A stretch of DNA of 64,000 nucleotides from Promethearchaeota archaeon (lineage in GTDB: Archaea > Asgardarchaeota > Lokiarchaeia > Sigyniarchaeales > SOKP01), in assembly GCA_016839585.1 (NCBI GenBank), contig JAEOTZ010000072.1:1-64000 (forward strand), written 5' to 3'. Under the pieces are notes generated by a model. The model made no database searches, was not told where the DNA came from, and saw only the letters and a list, made by a program, of their open reading frames with translations. The position numbers and the translations under genes are program-made. Below are positions 53,641 to 61,458 of the stretch, one piece after another. Position 1 is the stretch's first letter. Each line of letters opens with the position of its first letter.

Positions 53641-54612
53641 ATTTCAAGTTGGAAAGAACTTAACGCAGAAGTAGAGGAGAACTTAAGTATAGAAAATAAT
53701 AACTGTACAGAATGCGGAAAAAATATTTTTTTTGATGAAAATAGAGGATTATTAGTTTGTGAAGAATGTGGTTTAGTTCACTCCGAGAAACATATTGATC
53801 GGGGCCCAGAATGGAGAGCCTTTGATGCAGATCAGAAAAAGAAAAGAACTAGGACTGGCGCACCCATGACTTACATGATACATGATAAAGGACTTAGCAC
53901 TATGATTGACTGGAAAAATCGAGACATTTTTGGAAAAGAAATTCCTGCTAAATTACGAGGTCAGATATTTCGGCTTCGGAAATGGCAGTCTCGGATTAGA
54001 GTATCTAACGCAACTGAAAGAAATCTCACTTTTGCTCTAAGTGAACTTGATCGAATGGCTTCAAATCTTGATCTTCAAAAAAATCTAAGAGAATGTTCAG
54101 CAAAAATTTATCGCGATGCTGTTGAAGCTCATCTTATCCGGGGTAGAAGTATAGAGGGTGTAGCAGCTGCTAGTTTATATGCTGCTTGTAGAATGTATAA
54201 AGTACCTCGAACACTTAATGAAATTGCTGATGTAGCACGCGTAGATAAGAAAGAAATTGGTAGATCTTTCAGATTTATCTCTAATGAATTAGAGTTAAAT
54301 TTAAATCCAACCAAACCAATAGATTTTCTTACAAGATTTATCTCTGAACTCAAATTAAGCACAAGATGCCAAAAAATAGCAAAAACAATTATTCGAATGG
54401 CAGAAGAACATGGTTTAACTTCTGGTAGAGGTCCAACAGGAGTATGTGCTGCAACTATTTATGCTGCGAGTATCTTAACGAAAGAAAGAAGAACTCAAAG
54501 AAGGATTGCTCTTATAACAGGGGTAACAGAGGTAACTGTTCGGAATAGATTTTCTGAACTTATAGAAAATATAAATCTAGGTATATCCTTAAAGAGAAAT
54601 AATAAATTATAA
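53641..54612 (+). CDS. tfb: Transcription initiation factor TFB with ATT start codon
   Basis: A 323-residue TFIIB homologue if read from ATT 53641 ([20 protein letters not shown]). The zinc ribbon uses C22, C25, C40 and C43, and the B-finger/reader segment [20 protein letters not shown] follows, then two cyclin-like repeats ([40 protein letters not shown]). The frame opens just after a TAA at 53635 and has no ATG, GTG or TTG before the zinc ribbon; the first ATG (53866) would drop both zinc ribbon and reader. AAGGTG lies 6 nt before the ATT. It is cotranscribed with gar1. Confidence 0.92.
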   Translation: MSSWKELNAEVEENLSIENNNCTECGKNIFFDENRGLLVCEECGLVHSEKHIDRGPEWRAFDADQKKKRTRTGAPMTYMIHDKGLSTMIDWKNRDIFGKEIPAKLRGQIFRLRKWQSRIRVSNATERNLTFALSELDRMASNLDLQKNLRECSAKIYRDAVEAHLIRGRSIEGVAAASLYAACRMYKVPRTLNEIADVARVDKKEIGRSFRFISNELELNLNPTKPIDFLTRFISELKLSTRCQKIAKTIIRMAEEHGLTSGRGPTGVCAATIYAASILTKERRTQRRIALITGVTEVTVRNRFSELIENINLGISLKRNNKL

Positions 54613-54700
54613 TTTAGAGCTAATTAATGTTAACTTTTTATAAGTTAAGAAATTATAGTTTATTTTATAGAGAAAATTTAAAGATATAGCAATTTAAATT

Positions 54701-55294
54701 ATGAAAGAAGAATTAAGATCCAATGGAAAACCAAGACTGCCACCTGGTCAACATATTGCTAAACGATTCCCCATTCTCCAAAAAGGAAGTGTAGTTCATC
54801 TTGATAGAGAAACATATAAATTAACTTTAGAGGGAGAAATTGAAAATCCTATGACTTTTACACTTCAAGATCTTGAAAATCTAGAAGATAAAGAAATTGT
54901 TGCAGATATTCATTGCGTCACATCTTGGAGCAAATTTAATACAAAATGGGGTGGAATTTCTTTTTCAACGCTTTTTAAAATTTTAAACCCAAAAGAAGTT
55001 GCTCATTTTGTTGAATTTTACTGTGCAGATGAAGGTTTTACAACCACAGTTCCTATTGAAAGGTTAAAAGCAGATAATGCTATTTTAGCATTAACTTATG
55101 AAGGGCTTCCTATAAATAATCAACATGGAGGACCTGTACGCCCAATTATTCCAGATTTATATTTATATAAAAGTGCAAAATGGGTTATAAAAATAATGTT
55201 TCTCAAGGAAGATAGATTGGGGTATTGGGAAAGAGGAGGGTATAGCAATAAAGCAGATCCATGGAAGGAACAACGCTACAGTTATCATGATTAA
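54701..55294 (+). CDS. Molybdopterin-binding oxidoreductase, sulfite-oxidase-like fold
   Basis: A 197-residue protein of the oxidoreductase molybdopterin-binding family (MsrP/YuiH-like). It starts with PRLPPGQHIAKRFPILQKGS. The Cys that would bind Mo is in IHCVTSWSKFNTKWGG, and the pterin-binding part has NNQHGGPVRPIIPDLYLYKS and AKWVIKIMFL. Electron partner and substrate are unknown. There is no signal peptide, so it is probably cytoplasmic. Its cofactor link fits the MobB gene at the window end. It starts with ATG about 90 bp after tfb. Confidence 0.88.
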   Translation: MKEELRSNGKPRLPPGQHIAKRFPILQKGSVVHLDRETYKLTLEGEIENPMTFTLQDLENLEDKEIVADIHCVTSWSKFNTKWGGISFSTLFKILNPKEVAHFVEFYCADEGFTTTVPIERLKADNAILALTYEGLPINNQHGGPVRPIIPDLYLYKSAKWVIKIMFLKEDRLGYWERGGYSNKADPWKEQRYSYHD

Positions 55295-55406
55295 TATCCA
55301 ATTACGAAACATAATATAATTTTCATAAATTTGAAATAATTATTCTGAGTTAAATCATAATATCTTCATAATATAGCATTTAATGACTGAATTTTCTTAT
55401 TTTTAA

Positions 55407-55432
55407 CCTATCAATTCGATCAAATTGATAGG
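55407..55432. promoter_or_regulatory. Ten-base inverted repeat upstream of the Roadblock gene
   Basis: CCTATCAATT (55407-55416) and AATTGATAGG (55423-55432) are perfect inverted copies around CGATCA. The repeat ends two bases before the Shine-Dalgarno AAAGGTGT at about 55434 and 15 bp before the TTG start at 55447. It could be a protein-binding operator or a hairpin in the leader next to the ribosome-binding site. No regulator is known. Confidence 0.45.
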
Positions 55433-55446
55433 AAAGGTGTTAAAGA

Positions 55447-55782
55447 TTGGATGATCTAATAAAACAGGATGAGGTAAACTATTTCTTATATAGGATAGAA
55501 AAAAAGTTTCCTAATTTTATAGCAGGTATTATAACCGACAAACATGGATTTCCTGTCGCTTCATCTATTTCAAAAAGACTTTGGATCCTCGAAAATACAT
55601 TAGCACTATCAGCAGTTACTAAAAATAGAGACTTTATTAATGATTCTAAGCTTATCAAAATTAAAAAAGATTTAGATAAATCAAAAAATTATAAACTCTT
55701 AATCTTATTAGAGAAGACAAAAGATTACAAGAGTCGGATAAAGCCATTGAAAGATTTAATTAAAACGCAAACACTTTTTTAA
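55447..55782 (+). CDS. Roadblock/LC7-like protein, short
   Basis: A 111-residue protein. The start of the Roadblock fold is readable in KKFPNFIAGIITDKHGFPVA, followed by a helical part SSISKRLWILENTLALSAVT and a last strand YKLLILLEKTKD. The usual Roadblock ending is partly changed. It begins at TTG after AAAGGTGT. A second Roadblock gene is about 210 bp downstream on the same strand. In Asgard archaea such proteins often pair with small GTPases. Binding partner is unknown. Confidence 0.65.
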   Translation: MDDLIKQDEVNYFLYRIEKKFPNFIAGIITDKHGFPVASSISKRLWILENTLALSAVTKNRDFINDSKLIKIKKDLDKSKNYKLLILLEKTKDYKSRIKPLKDLIKTQTLF

Positions 55783-55995
55783 TCGTTTTATTTGTGGTAA
55801 AGAAAGTTAAGCAATTTATATTACAGACTGGATGAAAACAAATTACTTACTTAAATTTTTAAATAAAAAATTTCATTATCTATTAGAATTGCTATAAGCA
55901 CAAATATCAAGTTTAGTTTAAATAATTAATTTACAATATGAAGAAAGCTTTTGATAAAAAATAATGAATTAATGATTGTTTAGGTTGACAAATTA

Positions 55996-56457
55996 GTGAG
56001 CTATTCTGAAGATGAACTTAGATTAAAAAAAATTTTAACCACAATTATAAATAGTACTTCTGGTTTGAAGTATGTTATAATAATTGATGATACAGGAATA
56101 ACTATCCTAAGTCAATCTAAATTTAAGTTTTCTAATGAAAATGGTATCTCTGTTGAAAAGATTGGGGCAATCGGGGGGGCTGTTTTTATTGCTGGAGAGG
56201 AACAAGGCCAAATTCTTGGGTATGGAAAAATTGACCTACAAATTACTGAATATTATGGGGGAATGATTTTTTCAGCTAAAGTTGGTAAAGGAGTGTTGTG
56301 TATTATTACTGACAAGAATGTTCAAATCGGTTTTATACGTGCCATCATGAAGAAATGGGCTCCTCAAATTGCTAAAATATTACATAGATACTTACAGGCT
56401 GAGCCCAAGGAGATTAGTAAAGAAATTAGAGAGTTATTTAATCAGCACGTTGTTTAA
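55996..56457 (+). CDS. Roadblock/LC7 domain protein
   Basis: A 153-residue Roadblock/LC7 protein. The fold is visible as LTTIINSTSGLKYVIIIDDTG (alpha1-beta1), EKIGAIGGAVFIAGEEQGQI (alpha2), KIDLQITEYYGGMIFSAKVG and GVLCIITDKNVQIGFIRAIM (beta strands 3-5 and last helix). It starts with GTG. A longer C-terminal helix (YLQAEPKEISKEIRELFNQH) is added. It probably dimerises and may act on a small GTPase such as those at 18244 or 24627. It has a separate start from the preceding Roadblock gene. Confidence 0.85.
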   Translation: MSYSEDELRLKKILTTIINSTSGLKYVIIIDDTGITILSQSKFKFSNENGISVEKIGAIGGAVFIAGEEQGQILGYGKIDLQITEYYGGMIFSAKVGKGVLCIITDKNVQIGFIRAIMKKWAPQIAKILHRYLQAEPKEISKEIRELFNQHVV

Positions 56458-56499
56458 AATCAGCATATTATTGTTGCCTAAAACACTAACACATTTTTC

Positions 56500-56769
56500 T
56501 CATTTAACGGATATACCATAAAATTGATAATGTTCTCTCGTGTTAGGCGTTAATTTATATGCCTTCTTGGGACCATAATCATGTACCCTGCCTGGGTATA
56601 CTGGCGATAACCTCATAGCATGGTCTTTACCTTTGCTTGGTTAAGAGCCCATTTTTACAGGATTAGTATTGATTATTAAACTCTGGCTGTCAGCATTACT
56701 ATGCACTTCATAATCATCTTTTTTCATATGAGTCCTCGAAAATGCCTTTATTCCATCATTGTTGTCCCA
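56500..56769 (-). pseudogene. Unidentified coding remnant, GC-richer
   Basis: On the minus strand the sequence reads as protein with one stop: segment 1 includes DGIKAFSRTHMKKDDYEVHS and NADSQSLIINTNPVKMGS, then TAA at 56641-56643, then HAMRLSPVYPGRVHDYGPK and KLTPNTREHYQFYGISVK to TGA 56500-56502. Codons such as GCC, CCA and AGG make it GC-richer than the neighbours. It has no start of its own. I do not recognise the family. It is likely the decayed end of a transferred gene, in the gap between Roadblock and cbiO. Confidence 0.45.
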
Positions 56770-56817
56770 TTATAATAGTATAAAGACTTAATTAAAAATT
56801 TTTCTTAACTTATTTTC

Positions 56818-57570
56818 TTAATCGTTCTTAATTATCTCACGAATTTTATCATAAGATCCTAACAATTCTAAAACTTGGGTATCATTTAGTCCTTCTTTAG
56901 GTTCTCCTTCATAAAGACTCTTTCCATTATCTAATACGAGCATTTTTTTTGCCCAGTTCTCAACAAAAAAGAGGTTGTGTGTCGTAAACAAAATAGTCAT
57001 ATTTTCTTCTCTCTTTAAATTCTCTATAATTTTAAGGTGATTATATATTGCATTGAAATCAAGATTGGCAAATGGTTCATCCAATATCAACAATTTAGGC
57101 TTTAATACTAGTAAACCTGCTAAAGCAGCTCGTTTCTTTTGGCCCCAAGATAAATTAAATGGAGAATAATCCTTAAACTCAATTAAATTAACTGCTTGCA
57201 AAGCCCACAATACGCGCTTTTTTACCTCTTTTTCATCTAATTTTAAATTTCTTGCACCAAAACCTATATCCTCTTCGATTGTTGGAGCAAATAACTGATC
57301 ATCTGGATTTTGGAATAAAAATCCAATTTTTTGTCTAATCTCCCATAATTCTTTTTTATTTCTTGTAAGTGGTTCATTAAAAATCTTAATAAACCCAGAT
57401 TCAGGTTTCAATAAACCAACCAACAATCTTAATAAAGTAGTTTTCCCCGAACCATTGTTCCCTGTTAATGCATATATGGAATTCTCTTCGATTTTAAGTG
57501 AGAGATTTTGAATTTTAAATCCAGAATTATAACTAAAATTCACATTTTCAACCTCTACGGCAAAAATAAT
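56818..57570 (-). CDS. cbiO: Cobalt/nickel ECF transporter ATPase CbiO (ATT start)
   Basis: A 250-residue ABC ATPase. It has GNNGSGKTTLLRLLVGLLKP as Walker A, NPDDQLFAPT as the Q-loop region typical of CbiO/EcfA, LSWGQKKRAALAGLL as signature, LLILDEPFANLD as Walker B and THNLFFVENWA as H-loop. An in-frame GTG at 57543 would give MNFSYNSG, but the usual N-terminus V-E-V-E-N-V-N-F-S-Y begins upstream. In-frame ATT at 57570 follows AGGGGGTT by 6 nt, so the start is probably ATT. It overlaps the end of cbiQ. Confidence 0.92.
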   Translation of the reverse strand: MIFAVEVENVNFSYNSGFKIQNLSLKIEENSIYALTGNNGSGKTTLLRLLVGLLKPESGFIKIFNEPLTRNKKELWEIRQKIGFLFQNPDDQLFAPTIEEDIGFGARNLKLDEKEVKKRVLWALQAVNLIEFKDYSPFNLSWGQKKRAALAGLLVLKPKLLILDEPFANLDFNAIYNHLKIIENLKREENMTILFTTHNLFFVENWAKKMLVLDNGKSLYEGEPKEGLNDTQVLELLGSYDKIREIIKND

Positions 57571-58358
57571 GAAATAACCCCCTGATATATAAATTCTAAA
57601 TTAATAAAATAAATTAATAGAATTACTGTTATTATATAAAAAGTTAATAGGGTGAAATCATGAAACTTAACCCTTTTTGTTGCAAATGTTATCTTTCCCG
57701 AAAAACCTCTCATCTTTAGACTTTCAAATAACTTTTCACTTCGTTCCATGTTCAATATAATACTTTTTCCCATTATATAAGCATGTATCTTTAATTTTTG
57801 CCAATAAGTTGTGATCTTTTTACCTCTCATTTCCTGTGCTTCTAATATTTTCTTATTTGAGCTTGCCAGTATTGGAATATAATGAAGCATAATTACAAAA
57901 GATCCAATTAAGAATGCGGGAATTCTTAATTTCGTTAATGCTTCTATGAACTCTGAATAAGTTAATGTTGAGAAAAAGGACATGAATACAAATAATGCTC
58001 CAAAGACTCTTAAAAAAATTAGGAAAGCTAAAGATAAACCTTCTTTGTATATATTAATTTTAATCCCAATTTTTAATTGATAAATAATGTTGTCGCCAAC
58101 ATATAAAGGAATAAACAATGTAATTAAAAGAACAAATGGAATGATAACTGTAAATCTAGAGAGAATCTTTAAAATATTTAATCGAAAAATTAGATTGAAA
58201 ATTAAAGTAAGTATCAAAATTGTGAATATTAGGTAAATATTGTTAATAAAAAGAAAAGGTAATACGAGAATAAAAGGTAAAATTAAGCGAACTAAAGGAT
58301 GGATTTTATTCAAATAAGTTTTTTCATTTTCATGGCGAAATGGTAATGTAGTTTTCAA
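57555..58358 (-). CDS. cbiQ: Cobalt/nickel ECF transporter transmembrane protein CbiQ
   Basis: A 267-residue membrane protein with about five to six transmembrane segments. It has the EcfT-type coupling helices with LEAQEMRGKKITTYWQKL and ESLKMRGFSGKITFA, both A-R-G-like motifs (MRG) that contact the ATPase. It starts with TTG. Its stop lies inside the cbiO start region, so the two are translated together. CbiM and PDGLE (CbiN-like) genes are on the opposite strand 150 bp away. Together they import Co or Ni ions. Confidence 0.92.
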   Translation of the reverse strand: MKTTLPFRHENEKTYLNKIHPLVRLILPFILVLPFLFINNIYLIFTILILTLIFNLIFRLNILKILSRFTVIIPFVLLITLFIPLYVGDNIIYQLKIGIKINIYKEGLSLAFLIFLRVFGALFVFMSFFSTLTYSEFIEALTKLRIPAFLIGSFVIMLHYIPILASSNKKILEAQEMRGKKITTYWQKLKIHAYIMGKSIILNMERSEKLFESLKMRGFSGKITFATKRVKFHDFTLLTFYIITVILLIYFINLEFIYQGVISLFLP

Positions 58359-58403
58359 GATTGTATCAGCAAGCCAGTCAGAATTTGATGTTCATACTGG
58401 AAT

Positions 58404-58439
58404 ATAATTTAGTAATATTTTATAATAATACTAAATTAT
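58404..58439. promoter_or_regulatory. 11-bp inverted repeat between cbiQ and cbiM
   Basis: ATAATTTAGTA (58404-58414) and TACTAAATTAT (58429-58439) are perfect inverted copies separated by 14 bp, centred in the 150-bp divergent region between the two transport units. A two-half-site layout with a 14-16-bp spacer is similar to metal-responsive NikR operators, but the half-sites differ from the known GTATGA/TCATAC. It may control both directions, for example by metal. The protein is unknown. Confidence 0.5.
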
Positions 58440-58508
58440 GGGATAATAATATTCATTATAAAAAAAATTAATCATTATAATTAAAAATTAAGAAAAGGTG
58501 AAAATAAT

Positions 58509-59180
58509 ATTCATATACCTGATGGATTACTTAATCCCATGACGTTAATTACCCTTTCAATTGTTGTTATGATAGTAATGATTCTTGGATTTTTCAAGAT
58601 GGGTAAAGTTTTTGAAAACGAAGATTCTGAAAAATTAATACCATATATTGGTGTATTGGCAGCTGTAATATTTGCTTTTCAATTTGTAAATTATCCTGTT
58701 CCTGGAGGTACATCAGGTCATTTAGTGGGAGGAACTTTAGTTGCAGTTATATTAGGTCCATGGGCATCTGTTATTGTATTGTTTTTAATTTTAGTTGTGC
58801 AAAGTTTATTTGGAGATGGGGGAATTACTGCTTTAGGAGCAAATACTTTCAATATGGGAATAATTGGAGGTATTGTTGGATTTTATATTGTAGTGTTTAT
58901 TGTAAGACTATTGAATAATACATCAATTAAAAAAGAAATGAAAGTTTCAATTGCCACTGCGATTGGATCTTATATTGCTATAGTGTTAGCCTCACTTATC
59001 TGTGGTATTGAATTAGGTTTTTCTGGAGAAATTCCTTTTAAAATTGCTATTCCTGCGATGGTTTACTGGCATATTTTTATAGGCATAGGAGAAGCAATCA
59101 TCTCTGCTTTGATTATATTTTATATATATAAGACAAAGCCAGATTTTATAACAACAGAATTAATGTTGGGGGTAAAATAA
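58509..59180 (+). CDS. cbiM: Cobalt/nickel ECF transporter substrate-binding protein CbiM (ATT start)
   Basis: A 223-residue membrane protein. Reading from ATT 58509 the N-terminus is I/M-H-I-P-D-G-L-L, the known CbiM/NikM start in which the N-terminal Met-His part binds the metal ion. Other family motifs are NYPVPGGTSGHLVGGTLVAV, SLFGDGGITALGANTFNMG and a HIFIGIGEAIISA segment near the end. The first ATG (58539) would remove the first ten residues and the metal site. GGTGA stands 7 nt before the ATT. It forms the transporter with CbiQ and CbiO. The PDGLE gene follows 3 bp later. Confidence 0.93.
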   Translation: MHIPDGLLNPMTLITLSIVVMIVMILGFFKMGKVFENEDSEKLIPYIGVLAAVIFAFQFVNYPVPGGTSGHLVGGTLVAVILGPWASVIVLFLILVVQSLFGDGGITALGANTFNMGIIGGIVGFYIVVFIVRLLNNTSIKKEMKVSIATAIGSYIAIVLASLICGIELGFSGEIPFKIAIPAMVYWHIFIGIGEAIISALIIFYIYKTKPDFITTELMLGVK

Positions 59181-59183
59181 AAG

Positions 59184-59489
59184 ATGAGTGTTATCAATAA
59201 ATATAAATGGCCAATTCTTTCAGTATTTGTAATTGTTGGTGTATTAATGGTTATGATAGCTGTTGGATTCGCAATAGGAATTTTATCAGAAGACCCAGAT
59301 GGATTAGAAAGAGTATTAATTGATGAAAAAGATGAATCATGGTTAGAGAATTTAGCATCTCCTTGGGAACCAATATTGAGTTGGATAACAAGTGATTATG
59401 GAGCAGGCATTTTAGGGATTCTTATTTCTATTACTACTATGATTTCAGTTTTCTACGTTATAATTTATTATAAAAAAAAGAATCCGTAA
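59184..59489 (+). CDS. PDGLE-domain (CbiN-like) small membrane protein
   Basis: A 101-residue protein. It has two membrane segments (SVFVIVGVLMVMIAVGFAIG; LGILISITTMISVFYVIIYY) and, between them, SEDPDGLERV containing the PDGLE motif. This is the CbiN/NikN-like accessory component of Co/Ni ECF transporters. It begins with ATG directly after the CbiM stop (3 bp), so they are translated together. The periplasmic loop has many acidic residues. Confidence 0.9.
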   Translation: MSVINKYKWPILSVFVIVGVLMVMIAVGFAIGILSEDPDGLERVLIDEKDESWLENLASPWEPILSWITSDYGAGILGILISITTMISVFYVIIYYKKKNP

Positions 59490-59639
59490 TTAGTATAAAA
59501 TTTTTTTTCCTATTATTTTTTTAAAAAGATTGATTTAATTCTCTTTTTATTTCTGAATTTTTAATCTAATAAAATAATGCCAAATTAATTAGAGAGTAAT
59601 TTCTATTTAATATATTAGAAATTACTTTTTAATTTTTTT

Positions 59640-60236
59640 ATGAATCTGATATTTTTTATTAAATCTGCAACAGTTGATCTTGAAAACTACACTATTAAAG
59701 ATATTCCTGGATCTTCTGGTCGATTAGATGTAATATCACGGTGTATTCTTGCAGCAATATTAAGTAATAATAATTTTGAAAAAAAAATTGAAATTTGGGT
59801 ATTTTTGGATAATTATGGTACATATACCTTCAATCCAGAATCGCTAGATTATGCGAACTTTCCAAAAAATGAATTAATGCTTACAGATTATTTTGTTAAT
59901 TTCCTTCAAAAATTAAATTCAAAAGAAGAACTAAATCAGAATCCACTGAATTCTATTAAAATCTCAAAATTGAGTATTATTGAAGCAATAAAAAAATATC
60001 AACAAAGGAATTATTGTATTGTTGTTTTAAAAGAAGATGGTAAAGATTTTTTTAAATTAAGAAATATCATTCAAGAAAAGGATAATGTTATTTTCGTCAT
60101 TGGTAGTCAAGAAGGCAAATTTATTAATTCAAAGGAATTACAAGCTTTAAATCTTCCAAATCTTAGTATAGGAACTCAATCGTATTTAGCTTCATCAGTT
60201 ATACGACTAATTAAATTACATTTAAAGCCATTATAA
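59640..60236 (+). CDS. trmY: tRNA (pseudouridine(54)-N1)-methyltransferase TrmY
   Basis: A 198-residue SPOUT methyltransferase. The N-terminus FIKSATVDLENYTIKDIPGS followed by GRLDVISRCILAAIL matches TrmY, and the C-terminal IFVIGSQEGKFINSKELQAL is the knot with the SAM site. TrmY methylates pseudouridine 54 in archaeal tRNA after Pus10 has made it, so it is functionally linked to the Pus10 gene at 11518. It starts with ATG and has no close neighbour on its strand. Confidence 0.9.
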   Translation: MNLIFFIKSATVDLENYTIKDIPGSSGRLDVISRCILAAILSNNNFEKKIEIWVFLDNYGTYTFNPESLDYANFPKNELMLTDYFVNFLQKLNSKEELNQNPLNSIKISKLSIIEAIKKYQQRNYCIVVLKEDGKDFFKLRNIIQEKDNVIFVIGSQEGKFINSKELQALNLPNLSIGTQSYLASSVIRLIKLHLKPL

Positions 60237-60299
60237 TAAATTTTTTATTAAAAAGAACTTTTAAAAGTATTACTTAAATTAAAGGATCTTGAAATCAAT

Positions 60300-61028
60300 T
60301 TGAGTGGAGATAATAGGAAACGAGTAAAACAAAAACAATTTGCAAACAAATTTATTGATGGTCCAGTAGAATTTCTAATTAAACATAACATTTCTCCAAA
60401 TACACTTTCATATTTAGGTTTTTTTTGTTCCTTAGGAGCAGCGTTTCTTATAGTATTGGGATTTATTCATCATTTTTTCTGGTTCGCTTGGCTTGTTCCA
60501 TTCTTACTGTTTTGGGCAGGTGCCTTTGATGTATTTGATGGTGAAGTTGCTAGAAGAACTGACAATATTACTAAATCCGGTGCTTTCCTTGATTCAAATT
60601 TAGATAGACTTTCTGATGCAGTGCTTATACTTGGATTAATATACGGTGGTTTTGTTCATTTTTTACTTGGTTATGTAATAATGTTTCTAATTATTATGAT
60701 CTCATATATTCGAGCAAGAGCAGAAAATGAAGGGATTAATATGAAGGGAATTGGCTTTATGGAAAGAGCAGAAAGACTAATATTTCTTATGATTGCCTTA
60801 ACTTTAGAAACATGGTTTTACTATTTTTCAGAATTAATGACAGGAAAACCTTGGACTATATACAATCCCATTATTACTTCAAAACCAGTAACCTGGTTCT
60901 TCCTATTTTTTATATTGGGTTATACTTTCTTGCTTATTTTAACAGTAGGACACAGATTATTGTATACGTTTAAATTCTTAAAAAATTCAAATGATAATAA
61001 AGAAGAAATGGATTTAAACAATACATAA
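60300..61028 (+). CDS. CDP-alcohol phosphotransferase (archaeal phospholipid synthesis)
   Basis: A 242-residue membrane protein with about six helices. The catalytic motif D-x2-D-G-x2-A-R-x8-G-x3-D-x3-D is present as DVFDGEVARR followed by GAFLDSNLDR. It moves an alcohol phosphate to CDP-archaeol, probably inositol phosphate (archaetidylinositol phosphate synthase), but serine or glycerol relatives share the motif. It uses TTG as the start. It ends about 120 bp before the eS26 gene. Confidence 0.88.
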   Translation: MSGDNRKRVKQKQFANKFIDGPVEFLIKHNISPNTLSYLGFFCSLGAAFLIVLGFIHHFFWFAWLVPFLLFWAGAFDVFDGEVARRTDNITKSGAFLDSNLDRLSDAVLILGLIYGGFVHFLLGYVIMFLIIMISYIRARAENEGINMKGIGFMERAERLIFLMIALTLETWFYYFSELMTGKPWTIYNPIITSKPVTWFFLFFILGYTFLLILTVGHRLLYTFKFLKNSNDNKEEMDLNNT

Positions 61029-61150
61029 AAAGAATTTATATCTATTTTAACATTTCTACAAGAATCCATAAATTATTTAAGCCTTCTCTAATTCTAATAG
61101 TTAAAATATTAGAAGTTTTAATACAAACAATCTAAAACGAGGTCATAATT

Positions 61151-61426
61151 ATACCAAAGAAACGAAAATCGGGAGGAAAGTCTGGTTCGAGCAAAGGAAA
61201 ATATGGTTTAGTTCAATGCTCGAATTGTGGCAAACACATACCAAGAAGTAAAGCAAAAGCTTTTACTAAAAAAGTTAGTCTTGTAGATTATAGAATGTAT
61301 TCAGAATTAAAAAAACAGGGCACTATTATTCAAACACCAGTAAAAAAATCGTACCTTTGTGTGAGCTGTGCGATTCATAAGGGTAGGATTTCACAGAGAG
61401 CTAAAGTTGAACGTAAAATTGGGTAA
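61151..61426 (+). CDS. rps26e: Ribosomal protein eS26 (S26e) with ATA start codon
   Basis: A 91-residue S26e. It reads I/M-P-K-K-R-K-S-G-G-K-S and has two zinc Cys pairs: VQCSNCGKHIPRSKAKAFTK and YLCVSCAIHKGRI. The ATA at 61151 takes the position of the normal ATG of the M-P-K-K-R family N-terminus. GAGGT stands 7 nt upstream (61139-61143). No ATG, GTG or TTG exists near it; the first internal ATG is far too late. The preceding ATT at 61148 is a second possibility. eS26 is known from Asgard, Crenarchaea and eukaryotes. Confidence 0.92.
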   Translation: MPKKRKSGGKSGSSKGKYGLVQCSNCGKHIPRSKAKAFTKKVSLVDYRMYSELKKQGTIIQTPVKKSYLCVSCAIHKGRISQRAKVERKIG

Positions 61427-61458
61427 TAGCTCATATCTTAAATAAATTAAAGGAATTT

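Noticed and set aside
56520-56770. Possible stable RNA (SRP RNA or RNase P RNA) in the GC-richer gap
   Set aside because: No RNase P or SRP core motifs were found, and the minus strand reads as protein with amino acid-like pattern, so a coding remnant is more likely.
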